Source: Dipylidium caninum | Lineage: Eukaryota > Platyhelminthes > Cestoda > Cyclophyllidea > Dipylidiidae | Length of the DNA stretch: 64,000 nt | Assembly (NCBI GenBank): GCA_017562135.1 | Contig: QEYB01001046.1 | Location: 4,030,001-4,094,000, forward strand | Direction: 5' to 3' | Program-made: the position numbers and the translations under genes | Notes under the pieces: generated by a model | Database searches by the model: none | What the model was told of the DNA's origin: nothing | Seen by the model: only the letters and a program-made list of their open reading frames with translations | Part shown: one piece after another, positions 49,966 through 60,399 of the stretch | How positions within the stretch are numbered: position 1 is the stretch's first letter | Layout: every line of letters begins with the position of its first letter

Positions 49966-51301
49966 TCAAAAATTTAGTGTAATAAACGCACATTTAAGAA
50001 CGTTTGGTGTTTCGGTGCTGTCAAACAGATTGGGATGAGCGATCCTCAGAATGGGTGGGCTGATTTCGTCACAGAGAGTGCGCTTCAAGTTGGGAGGCAC
50101 TGGGTGCCTGTTGTGCAATGGTAGGCGTTCCACTGTGCGTGGACTCCTTCGTCCCCATTGCCATTCACTTCGATTATCGGCGTGGTTCACCAGCCCTTTG
50201 CACGCAAATGCCGAGCCTCCCAACCAGTCTGCCACGCGTTTTTTACGACTTCAGCTAGCGGGGAGGCTCACGACGTTACATTGCTGGTGGAAGGAAGAAG
50301 AGTCGAGCAGGGCAGGAGACAGCACTGGACGTCAACTCCATCGTGTCTACCCCTCGCGTATCGGAATACCCACCCAATTTTGCGCCATCATTGTTAGTCT
50401 GTGTCCTGAGGAGGGCGTTTGGGTGGAGTGGGCTAGCCAGATGCACACAGGTCACCTCCTCCACAAGGGGACGTGAGAACTCGCCAAGTTGATGACAGCA
50501 CAGTGAACACAAACGAAGGGTTAGTAGCATCCTCATCAAGTCGGTTTGCTGTCTCAACTGAAGGCATTGGAGAGGGAGTGTTTTTGGTGTGGTCAAGCGG
50601 TTACGCGGAGGCTACGCTCAACGGTGTAGAAATACCATTTACTGTGGCGACTGACTGTATTCGGCTTCTACATAACAACTGCCAACAATACTTAACGAGT
50701 TCCGATGAATGATGGAGTCATCAAGAGGAGACTCAACCCCATTGTGACTTGCAGGCACTAACTGCTACAAGAGTTGGTATGCACACTAACTATGCTGTGT
50801 TTACATCATCGTCTACTGCTACACACGATTTTCTGAACAGAGTACCTCCGAGGCAGGCAATCCACCGGCGTGGTACTGGTTGGAGTACAATACGCCCATT
50901 GGTGGCGGTGGTATAACGCTATGGAAGTCACCTCTCAAAGCAATATTCGTGCCTATCACAGGGGTGGATGCGGAACACGGAAGACGTTAATCTAATGTGC
51001 AACGCCTTCGTAGTCGCTGGTGTTATATGCCGACACCAGGACGGGTGGCTTCCCGGCAACGCTTGTACCTCAGTCCGCCTGTGTGCTGGCAGTGCTCCAA
51101 GTCATCCCCTATTAGCACCCACTAAGTTTTGGCGGAGAGATTTGTTGTAGTAACATTCGCCCCCGAGATACCGCTTTCCGCTCAACACAAACAAAAGAGA
51201 TTGGGCAACGAGTGCAGCTTCAGCTAACCTGGCAGTGTGCTCTTGCATCAATTTGGAGTGAACATACATTAGCTCTTCCAGCGGTCTCTTATGTGCCACG
51301 C
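49966..51301 (-). CDS. Possible convergent multi-exon gene, unrecognised
   Basis: Three minus-strand stretches read like protein. One is 51301-51102 (RPLEELMYVHSKLMQEHTAR then LAEAALVAQSLLFVL), preceded by an acceptor-like TTCAG. Another is 50952-50846 (SVIPPPPMGVLYSNQYHAGG), with an acceptor (GATAG) and donor (GTACTC). The last is a terminal frame ending at 49966 (PNLKRTLCDEISPPILRIAH). The first two can be joined in phase only through a weak donor, and the middle is unresolved. The plus strand of the same DNA also contains protein-like frames, so strand is uncertain. If real, the gene would converge on the Aquarius 3' end. No family is recognised. Confidence 0.3.
49981..49986 (+). terminator. 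Poly(A) signal AATAAA of Aquarius
   Basis: AATAAA lies 25 nt after the Aquarius stop codon. A 3' splice-site-like sequence and an ATG follow within about 55 nt. Confidence 0.7.
50035..50946 (+). CDS. Alternative plus-strand gene candidate, unrecognised
   Basis: An ATG at 50035 starts a 28-codon exon (MSDPQNGWADFVTESALQVG, then RHWVPVVQ) ending at a good donor (GTAGGC at 50121). Plausible later segments are at 50251-50396 (GEAHDVTLLVEGRRVEQG), 50473-50712 (GVFLVWSSGYAEATLNGVEI) and 50841-50932 (AWYWLEYNTPIGGGGITLW). Phases between them are not fully resolved. The pieces are Trp-rich and beta-like, and I do not recognise a family. It overlaps the minus-strand candidate, and at most one of the two is likely to be right. 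Its start is only 49 nt after the Aquarius AATAAA, which would fit an operon-like, trans-spliced arrangement. Confidence 0.25.
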
Positions 51302-51946
51302 TGAATAGGTCGTTAAGAAGGAAATATCGAGTCTGTTTTGCGTATACCAGCTCATCTTATATGCATTTTTTATCCTTATGATTTACTACTCTGCTTAAAA
51401 ATCGCTGTTTCTCAACTTATTTTGCTCGAATATGGTAGTATTTTGAACTACTTTAAATCCCTTAAGGTGTCGATACCACGTATATTCTCTCCTCTCCTCT
51501 GAATATGTTTATTGGCAATAATTCGACCTTGGCTTATGGTGGATATTTGCGAGGTAAAGTTGATTGGGCTGCGTTGCTAATATGGCTCTTAGGGCTTTGA
51601 TGCAGGAGATTGATAAAGCGCGTTCGAAAACAGCAGGTGGTTTTCAGCCCATGGATTTTGCATAAAGATTTTTTGTTTATTACGTAAAATCGAGGGACAT
51701 TTACGTGGTCTTTTTCGCATAGCATTATGTTCTTTGTCGTCACAAACCAGATGTGATCACTTATGTCTTGTTTTGACCTTTATTATTTCCTTCGGTTCTG
51801 AATAATTTATGTGGTATGGGTCACTGGTTCTTTTTGCTATATCTCACTTTGCCATTTTTCTGTTTTGTTCTCATCACTTAAATATCGCTTCTTGTCATCA
51901 AGTATATCTTTGCAACTACATCCGTTTTATGTGTTTTACTTTGTAG
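51302..51946. other. Probable 5' region of the KIAA0930 homologue
   Basis: The first recognised KIAA0930 exon lacks an initiator methionine, so its first exon and promoter should lie here or slightly upstream. I could not identify the start codon. Open frames are short and AT-rich. Confidence 0.35.
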
Positions 51947-54900
51947 ATTTGGAAACTGGTATTAGCCTGCCTGACAAATGTTGCAATTTTCGAAGAGATT
52001 CGATTTGGGCCAAACTTTTTACATCAACTTTTTGTACACAAAATTTGTTGCATTTTAATGATAGTATCTCATATGATGACCTCCTCTTTATCGTGGGAAA
52101 ATCGACCCATAGATCCGCTAAGGTAAATTGGCTTTCTTCATGAAACTTGCCTCTAGCCTGAGTTGCGTATTTTTCGTCGATGTAATTCAAACATTCCAAC
52201 ATTGAATGACAATACCGTCAGTTGGGAGAACACGGTTTATCTTAATCTCATAATCCACTGCGTACGTCATATTATTTTAGTAGTGTGTCGACAACTTTTT
52301 TTACTTGGACTGTACGTTTTTCTCGCCTTTCAGTTTGTATACGTAATCACCTTGGGAATATGTACTCGGTCAGGTGCGCAAGAATTGGAGATACTAAAGA
52401 AAAGATCCCTGGTATTATAATTGTAACTAATTTTGTTAGATTTTGCTCGCTTTGTTGTTAAGTACCCCTCTTTTATTTATACCCAGTGTAGCACTTCTTC
52501 CTGAGATCATTTCTAACAAAGTGAAAATTTAATGGATTTATATGACTTAGGGTTTTATAAGTTTTGTTTGGGATGTTTTTTTTTAACTTGCATCTAGGTG
52601 GTCTTTGCGTCTCCCAGTTATCGTCCAATGAGTGCGAAGGGGACACAAGAAACAATAGTATATCCTCACATTGTCTTCCCCATTGATAATTTTGAGGATG
52701 TGAGTTCCTCTGATTTGTTTTGGATGCTTCTCTTTTAATTTTTTCTTCTAGTACTCACTTCTTGCCGTACCGTTATGCATACTGAATAGTGGCAGTATTA
52801 TATTTAAAACATTCGGTTCGGTGGTTAGAATCCCATGAAGAAGGGAGTCCACGGCATTGTCATGGTGTTACCTTTCTCCCAATGTCATAAATCCGAGATC
52901 CGTGATATAAATTGCAAAAAATTGAATTGTGGTTAATTAATTAAGTCGTTCGATGTAATTTATCCTTTCATTTGTATAATGAATATGACTGATTTTCAAT
53001 TTGTGAAATCTCTATACTTGACCTGACTGAATATCGTTGTACTTTGCTGCTGTGAGATCCTTCAATATCATTCTGATATTGATTTTTGTGTTTTCCTCTT
53101 GCATGTCTGTGTGCTGGAACCGTACAACACTTTGCTTACAGATTTTCAAGGATTGTGTTCTCCGTGACAGCGAATGTCTCTGTGTTGAGCTAACGGCTTA
53201 CGATCGGTCGGGAGTTCTTCAGAGCGTCCTTTTTGAAGGCGTTGTACGATATGCAACGTTAAAGAACGCTTACGACTCGGGTGTATGTTTTTAATCGTAA
53301 ATCTCTTCTATTATGGACACTTTTAGCCCTGGCATTTCTCTGTACATTTGCTCCTAAGAAATGCATGAGCGGCAATTCGTATTCCACTATCGAAATGTTT
53401 GTCTTCCGAGGTTCACTAAATATTGAATGCTTCTAAAGCCAGTTTTTTCACCAATGGTGATTCTTTTGACCGATTATATTTCATTTTTATGGAAAGCTTT
53501 TTTTCGTCTTTAATTCAGTCACTATGACGTGAACGCTTTCACTTATCGCACCTTACTTCGTTAACTCCACTTTTAATTTGGCAATAATTGTCGCAGGTAT
53601 TTGCTACCGCGACACTTTTCTGTGCGTCTGAATTTAAAATAGACCAACGTAAGTGCGTTCAAAACTCACAAGATTTGCTTTCTGTTAACAAATGGAGAAT
53701 GTTGCTATTTCCCCTAGCCATGATAGCATAATTGTTTCTATAATTTGCTGGCACGGAATTCCGCTTAAATTGCGTAGCATTATGATATGTTCTGTGGTAA
53801 ATGTCCACTAGTAACATTTATGCTACAAGTTCAGACAGTAATTTCCTCTTGTGTGCTTAATAGGTGTGCAATCGGGGCAGTTGGCTTCTCGCTCAGCTTA
53901 GACCGGGCTCAGCCGCCGTCAGTGGAGTTGGGTGCGCAACACCCCAGATCTTTATGAGAATGCTTTCGCGGCGTAGCGAGGCCATCGCCGAGGTGACTAT
54001 TCAGCAGGTGGCAGAAACCTCTTCATCCTTTCAGCAAACAATTACGACTCCGCCTATCCCTCTTCACCATCGCCGCTTCTCCATATCCTCAAATCTCTCA
54101 AATGAACAAGATAAGAATATTTGTCTAAAGGAGGTAACCCTCTATCTCTTTTGTTGTGAATTGTCAATCTTCTTTACATTATAGACTATGTTTATTTATC
54201 CTTAAATTTGAAAGTAACATTTTTCATTCTATCGCATCTAATTCATGCTGAGGTCTCACAACGACATTAGAAATATACAATTTTTATGGAATTACATCGC
54301 TTTGCCTTTCATTCTTGCATTTCATGCGTTTGATGTTTATATAAGAATGGCCGTTTTGCCTATTGCGTATGTATTAAGAGAATCATTACCATATGTTTTT
54401 CTCCATTTGTATTTTCCTGGACTAATTTTTCTTAAGTTAACTTATCGAAATCAGTCTTCGGGTAGTATTTTGTTTCACTGTAACACCTTTCTCTAGCAGA
54501 AAATTTTACTGAGAGCTAGCATCCAACTGAAGTTTGGACAATTTGCAAATTTTGGATATACAGTAGAGAAAATGAGACATTAAAATGTTTCAGTAATTAG
54601 TAGGGCACATTTTGTTATCTCCCACTTGTTTTAAGTAATGATTATTTGTCTTTATTCATAATATCTCCAAAAATGGCTGACGAGTACTAAACACCTCCTC
54701 CGACTGATTTTAGCTTATCGGAATCGTGCCCAAGTTATTGTATGGATTCTTCGAAACACTCGTTTTTCCGTGCTCACTTAAGTACATCTTTATGTTACCA
54801 AAATACAGGGCAGTAGATCCGAGCAAAGTCTTAGGCTCTTGAGTCTCACCTATCGGTCGGCCACATCGAGTCCTTTACACACCTCGCCCTACCCCTTGAA

Positions 54901-55798
54901 TCAGCGGGATCGCCGCTCTAGTGGCTACCTAGCCTCGCGACGTGTCTACGGAGCGGGGGCTGGCGCCTCACATGTTCACAAGTTAATCGCAGGTGAGGCT
55001 GAGAGGACGCGCCGGCGTCCCTTCTCCCTGATGTCCCCCTTTGCTCAGCACCGCAAGGCTCGGTCTGACAGTGATAATCTGAGCTGCTCTCTCGAACGCT
55101 TTAACCCTCAAAAAACTGCATTGAGATCGACTGCGGTACCTTTGAAGACGGTAACTTGCAGTGATATGCTTTTACTGGTTTATCACTTTTCTTATACGTA
55201 TGTATTAGGATATTAGTACTTTCTAATTGATTTTGAATATAATGAGCTTCCCATGACTTGCTAAACAATATAGGATCAGATAATCCAAGATTTGTCTTTA
55301 TTTCAAACGCGTCGAAAATTATAAGTCAATTGATGCAAAGTTACTTGAGATTTAATTAGAATTACTTTCAATGTCCAAAATTTAAGCCTTCCTTCCTATG
55401 AATGGTAAATTAATGCCAAAATTATTCTTTCGCATGGTTTAATGCAAGATTGTTTAGTGTTGATGCCCACTCTCTCATAGCCAATGTTAGTCAAAGTTTC
55501 CTGTGGGCATATTGTGGAACATACATAAATTGACTTTTCTGTGCTTCGTGTTGCCTCTTTTTCTCAAGAATTTTACGACCAAGCATTGGTGACCGTTCCG
55601 TCAACGGAGGTCGAGGCAGCCACGTTAATGGAGAAGCAAGCGATGTTCGGCCAGGCTTGGCAGTGGTTTAAGGAACGCCGAAGAGTCACTTCACCCCCCA
55701 TCAAAGCCGCCGTCACCTATATCAGCCTTCCCGTGTATCTCATCATCTCAGGTATATTGCATTTGTTTGAGCCGGGTCATTTGCCAGATATTGTATAG
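51947..55798 (+). CDS. KIAA0930: KIAA0930 homologue (5' end unresolved)
   Basis: Eight exons match the vertebrate KIAA0930 protein, an uncharacterised conserved metazoan family: 51947-52122, 52157-52261, 52334-52411, 52598-52699, 53142-53282, 53864-54133, 54809-55150 and about 55569-55798. Diagnostic segments in order are WAKLFTSTF..SYDDLLFIV, VSWENTVYLNLI, VFASPSYRPMSAKG with IVYPHIVFPIDNFED, CLCVELTAYDRSGVLQSVLF, FEGVVRYATLKNAYD, then a Ser/Arg-rich linker, and finally FGQAWQWFK with AAVTYISLPVYLIISGIL. The first exon is missing. The last exon's acceptor is uncertain, because the visible AG at 55567-55568 does not match the phase of the preceding donor; a missed microexon would solve this. 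One intron is 34 nt; another (52262-52333) is 72 nt, in frame and stop-free. Molecular function is unknown in any animal. Confidence 0.85.
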
Positions 55799-57212
55799 AG
55801 GGCTAGGTTCCTCTAAAAATTATTTCGTTGCTGATCTCTTTTTATATTCCGCCTCAACCTAAGGCGCTTGTTTCCACTAGCTAAGCCATGAATATTTCTT
55901 TTGTCCAATTCCTTGGATTTAGTTTTATCCAAGCTGATATTTACAATTTAACGGTAAACTGAAACCTATTCTTAAAACTACTTTGTTGGAAGAGAATCAG
56001 CATAGATTGAAGGCGGATTTCTACAACTTGAAAATGTTTCTCATACAGGCATTCTCGAGACAAAGAAAACTCCGGTCCTAACGGCAAACGTCATGGGAAA
56101 CTTAGTCGACAATGGGATTTTTCTATGAACTCATTGCGTATAGGTGCTAACTGGAGTTGTCTTTGTAATATTTTAAATTTCATTTTGCTGATGTTTATCC
56201 TGTGATATAAATATTTGATACCCCAATCCCAAATGTAGTGCCTTGGTGAGGCCTTGCATGTCAATGAGTAAGGGGAGATGGAAGAAATCTGTCCAACTCC
56301 GGTGCCCGGAGGGTGGGTTGCGGAATTCCCCTCAACTGGGGGATGTAACTGACGCGTATGATAGTAGCCTGCACCCTTGTAGTAGAGCACAGTTTGGCCT
56401 TGAAACGATCAAGTGGTGAGCGGGTTCGATGTTCACATTAGTGGCTCTTAGCATTAACAATAACTCAAAGTAATCGGTTAATTCCCCTTAAGTTTAATTA
56501 CCTAGATATTTAAATTTTTTAACCGCCAAAAAATAAATATTTTAATGTATCATAATTTTCGTCCCGCAAGCTTGTTTTGATTATCTGTTCTAAAGCGGGG
56601 GGGCTTCGAGTTCGCCTTCGTGTGCTCTCCTGTCTGTATTCTAAGTTCTTTTGGTCTGTCTGACTTTCTAAGGCAGTAACTTGGATTAAGTCCTAGTCTA
56701 GCATGTGTACTGCATGGCCGAATCTTCTTGTACCTTGTGTAATTAAAAATTGCATCATGTGTCAAAATCTCGCTACTTTTTGTTTCTACATGTAACCTGC
56801 TAGTGTCACATTTATTTATAACCAACGTTTGACTGTGTGTGTCCTAGATCCGAGTATATATATTGACTCCGCCCACTTGCAATATTGGAGTTTATTCGAA
56901 TTTCGTTCAGTAGGAAGTCAGCTCCTAAATTAATCGAGAATAAATCGTGTGATCGGGTGTTATTGTCTTACGGTTTCTTGCCCTTCGTCACATAAATGCT
57001 CACATAACTTACTCCTGATAGCGGTGCTTGCCGACATGCTAATGCTTCCTTTACTTACAGCCTGTTGCGTAGGACAGTTTCCTGATTTAAGAAAGTAATT
57101 GTAATCGTCATCTATGCACGTCGGTTCCGCTCATGCCCTTTTTTGTATTTTTTATACCATAAGATTGCGTGTATTTATATCGTGAGATTGCTTTGCTTCC
57201 CAAGCTTCATCG
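55799..57212. other. Intergenic; possible retroelement remnant
   Basis: No host gene is supported. Two minus-strand open frames (56390-56091 and 56825-56550) have repeat-like, Arg/His/Pro-rich translations. The right part resembles an LTR and is listed separately. Confidence 0.4.
56550..57000. mobile_element. Possible solo LTR or retroelement tail
   Basis: A TATA-like element (AGTATATATATTGACTCC, near 56853) is followed about 85 nt later by AATAAA (56939), then a CA-ending segment near 56991. That order of core promoter, poly(A) signal and CA end is typical of an LTR. I could not define the 5' TG end or a target-site duplication, and no internal coding sequence is present. Identification as a repeat would need a genome-wide copy count. 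Confidence 0.25.
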
Positions 57213-57563
57213 ATGGCGACATTTCGGCAGCTTACTTCGGCGGAACTGAGGCACTGCGGTAGATTTTGCTTCAATGGCGGGTCCTGCTTCGAGTGTACCA
57301 CGGACCCGTACAATTTACCGCAATGCTTGGGGTGCATATGCCCCCAGCATTTATGGACGGGTGAGCGCTGCGAACTTCGAGTAGGTCATGGGGGCACGAA
57401 GAATAGCCCTGATGCTGCATTCATCCTTGCTTGTCTATTCGCTGCACTCACCATTCTACTGTGCCTTCTTGTTATCTTCAACTACTTAAAGGGTAGAAAA
57501 CGGTCTTCAGACCCTTTTCTTGTCCCTTTTGGCCAATCAACTCAAATGTTTTTGTCGGGCTAA
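57213..57563 (+). CDS. Short EGF-like single-pass membrane protein
   Basis: The frame encodes 116 residues from the ATG at 57213. Residues 15-53 form an EGF-like module (CGRFCFNGGSC ... CICPQHLWTGERC), with eight cysteines in all (C15, C19, C25, C28, C38, C41, C43 and C53), two more than a minimal EGF fold. Residues 68-91 are a strong transmembrane helix (AAFILACLFAALTILLCLLV) followed by a basic stop-transfer segment (KGRKR) and a 19-residue cytoplasmic tail. There is no signal peptide, although an EGF domain should be luminal or extracellular. So either this is the last exon of a longer gene with upstream exons not identified here, or the single helix acts as an N-out anchor. The layout resembles a membrane-tethered EGF ligand precursor, but that is inference. 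Confidence 0.65.
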   Translation: MATFRQLTSAELRHCGRFCFNGGSCFECTTDPYNLPQCLGCICPQHLWTGERCELRVGHGGTKNSPDAAFILACLFAALTILLCLLVIFNYLKGRKRSSDPFLVPFGQSTQMFLSG

Positions 57564-58623
57564 ATGTTTAAGTACGCCCATCACGGACACGATCATGCCA
57601 AATTCGGAATGTGACCATTTTTTATTAGTATAATATGGCTTGCTACAGTACAAATATCTGTTAATATTGCCTTCTCGTTTTTCCCACGTTGATGGTTATA
57701 TTTTAACTTTTATTTAGGCTTCCGCATTTTCGCAATCTTCAAATTTGTTTTAACACCCGTGAAAATTGGTGTATGTGAATTTTAAGACTCAGGTTCATTC
57801 ATCCGATCTACTATCTTACAAATTATTATTCTGGACCGAACTGCTTAATGTATAATGTGAAGCAAACGTTCTAAGTGTATGCGTGTGTTCAAAATCTGAA
57901 ACTGCTCTCTATGCAGTGGTTAAGAGGCAAATCATACATTTGAACGGATACACATTTCATCGCATGTGTTGTTGAGACTACCGCATAATGTGTCTCGGGT
58001 CTTTAATTAGTCTTTTACTTTCCACTATAAACGGTTTTTACTGTGTGTGCGTATTTTGTATTTCTTCTTCTTACGAGGGATTGTGTGGGTTCCTTCATAT
58101 GATATTACTCATATCTTTTAAAGTAGGAATGTTTTGCAGTCAGCATTATTTACTCTGAGTGCAGTGCATCTCTGATTGTCGGTTCTGCAAACAGTTGTTC
58201 ATTAGCGGTTTTGGATTAACAGCAAGAAATTGAAAGAACGCTTTGAAATAGATTTTATCAGTACCTTGTGTTCGTATGGGTGAAGAGTGTAACCCTGAAT
58301 TTCTCAGACAAGCCAATGTCTAGAATTTTCTGTTTTGGTAGCCATTAGCCAGGCGGGCACATCCGATGAATATTATAATTATGCTGGTTTCCAGTAATCT
58401 CCTTTTGTTCAACGAGCAGAGGATGCTATAGGAATTATTTGTACAGTAAGCGATGCTACCCCTTAGCTGTAGTACCAACCCCCTCCAAAGAGGTTTGTTT
58501 AATGTGAGCTGTTTCTTCGCTAATAGTGTGAACTGCTTTATAATTTGAGGGGGTAGTAATGGCTGACTAGGGGTCGTTGCTGTGTCCCCCCTCAAATGCG
58601 ATCTACTCAGAAATATATTTCAG
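57564..58623. other. Intergenic or upstream introns; no supported exon
   Basis: AT-rich DNA with no recognised coding frame. Because the next gene's first visible exon lacks a start codon, an unrecognised 5' exon may lie here. Confidence 0.4.
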
Positions 58624-60095
58624 TCACTGCATAGCGTGGCCCTCACAGCTGACTTGGGAATTTCCGATTACGCAGACGGAATCTGCTCTCCCGGATGCGG
58701 CTCAAACTTATCCTATCTACGTTAAATGAAAGGTTCTCTTCTGTCGTTTCGCCATTAGTTGACATAAAAAAGTTCATAAAGTATCTCTTTTATAGTCTGA
58801 CTGCTAGGGATTTTTATGTTAATTACTTAAGCAAGTTGGTTAGGAATTAATCCACCACGCATCCAACTAACTTGTTTCTCTCAGCTAAGCAAGGGATCAC
58901 GTCTTCTCGAGGTCAGGTGCAGCAGGCTGGACACCTCCTGAACTGTGCGAATGCCCTCAGGTGGGTGTACTAACGGGGCGGCAAAAGGGTGTTTGAACCG
59001 ATAGCAGCGGCGGCGGGATGGCGTGGACGATGAAGAAGAGGGAGTTCTACATCGAGGCAGCCCACACCAGTCTGTCGTGCAACTGCTCGAATTACTGCTG
59101 CGGGGAGTGTGGGAACCTTCTAGCCGGCCTCAACATTTTAGATTTTGGTGGGGAAAGCAGTTTCTACCGTCGTTTAGATTCTGGATGACCTTTAGATAAA
59201 GTGGAATTCCGTAAGCAGGTACACGAAGTGCGATAGGATACGAAGTTACAGGGCATTTTTGCAGCGAAGTATGGAAAAATGAGCCGTGTAAATTCATCAA
59301 GTAAATGTGAAAGCGTCTCGAGACAGTTTGATGTGCCATTCTGGAGTGAAACCAACGTTTGCGGGACAGTGTGGCGACTGGGGAAGTCGAGCTGCTCCTC
59401 GATGTCGTAGTGACTCGTGCAGGCATGGATGTTTTACAAATAGCCTCAAAGAAGGTTTGGGATGTTGGCCAAGTGCGATCTCCCTCCCCGGCACGTGTAC
59501 TAGACGGGAGAAGGGGCCTCGAGGAGGAAGTGTAAGTGGGCAGGCTCCGCGTCTTAAATGTCGACTCATCCCGCTTCAGCGCATTCTCTGCTTGTCTCCA
59601 GGCGGTACAACGGCATAATTAACACTAACCATTTACGGGAAAGAAGTATGGGATTCAAATGCATAATGTTTTTTTTCCGGATTAACCACCAGCTGTATTT
59701 AGCTTCGACAATATCCATAACGATTATCCTTGTGTTTACTCGCTTACTGGTCGTATTTTGAAGCTCCTTTCTGCTTAGTTTGCAAGTGCAATGTCCGTAA
59801 CATCCTGTCCTGTGTCCTGGACGGTAAGGGGGCGAAAAGTAGGGAAGGATTTATTGTCAATGCACAGGAGCGGCAGGGAGGCCACACCTAGAATAGTAAA
59901 AATGACAGAACCAGGAGGGAGTGTCAAGTCGACCAGCCCTCTGCGCCTTGTGTCTTCGTTCTAGGATCCGAAGAGCCCAAGTGTACACCAAAACAGGTCA
60001 CTTCACGGTTTCGAAGACGGGGTCAGGGCAACTCCGTACCAACGAGGCTGTATTCATTTCGTTTTATTTGTAGCATGTGTACGTGGAGTTCTTAA
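58624..60095 (+). CDS. Unrecognised six-exon gene, 5' end incomplete
   Basis: Six small exons chain with consistent phase and good splice sites: 58624-58720, 58885-58960, 59370-59531 (perfect donor GTAAGT), 59602-59645, 59779-59823 and 59965-60095 with a stop at 60093. The product reads DLGISDYADGICS in exon 1, QVQQAGHLLNCANAL in exon 2, VELLLDVVVTRAGMDVLQIA in exon 3, YNGIINTNHLRER in exon 4, CKCNVRNILSCVLDG in exons 4-6, and a basic C-terminus (SRFRRRGQGNSVPTRL). The phase match at five consecutive junctions is unlikely by chance. No domain family is recognised; the hydrophobic beta-like segment and several Cys residues could suit a secreted or membrane protein. The start codon was not found. 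Candidate AATAAA signals are at 60390-60399. Confidence 0.5.
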
Positions 60096-60315
60096 GAGCC
60101 CTCCTCCCTTGATAAGCCACTGCGTTGGGGACAGCCAGTGTGGGGGGCATTTCAGACTGTAACGAGTAGGGTCTGTATGCTCACACTCCAGACAGTAACT
60201 CTTGCGCGAAGAACACCTTCATGTGGAGGGACTATTAGATGTTCCAGTGAGAATTGGAACCCATATTTGGGAGCTCTTAAATATTCCGCCATAAATACCT
60301 GCTGATATTTATTCC

Positions 60316-60347
60316 CCTCCACCCTCATGTATCAGGGGGTGGAGGTC
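60316..60347. repeat. Small inverted repeat (hairpin)
   Basis: CCCCTCCACCC and GGGGGTGGAGG pair across a short loop, inside the presumed 3' untranslated region of the six-exon gene. Confidence 0.6.
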
Positions 60348-60389
60348 ACTTTACTATCTAAGCCAAAAGTTAAACACCTGCCGCGAAAT

Positions 60390-60399
60390 AATAAATAAA
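60390..60399 (+). terminator. Overlapping AATAAA poly(A) signals
   Basis: Two overlapping AATAAA hexamers lie about 295 nt after the stop of the six-exon gene, on the same strand. Confidence 0.45.

Noticed and set aside
56401..56450. GGTTCGA-containing sequence considered as a tRNA or tRNA-derived SINE
   Set aside because: The B-box-like GGGTTCGA is not followed by a proper match, and no A box or cloverleaf could be built around it.
58993..59193. Acidic, helical open frame (DGVDDEEEG, then VVQLLELLLRGVWEP) considered as an exon
   Set aside because: Its phase does not fit the donor at 58961, whereas direct joining of 58960 to 59370 is in phase; it lies in the resulting intron.
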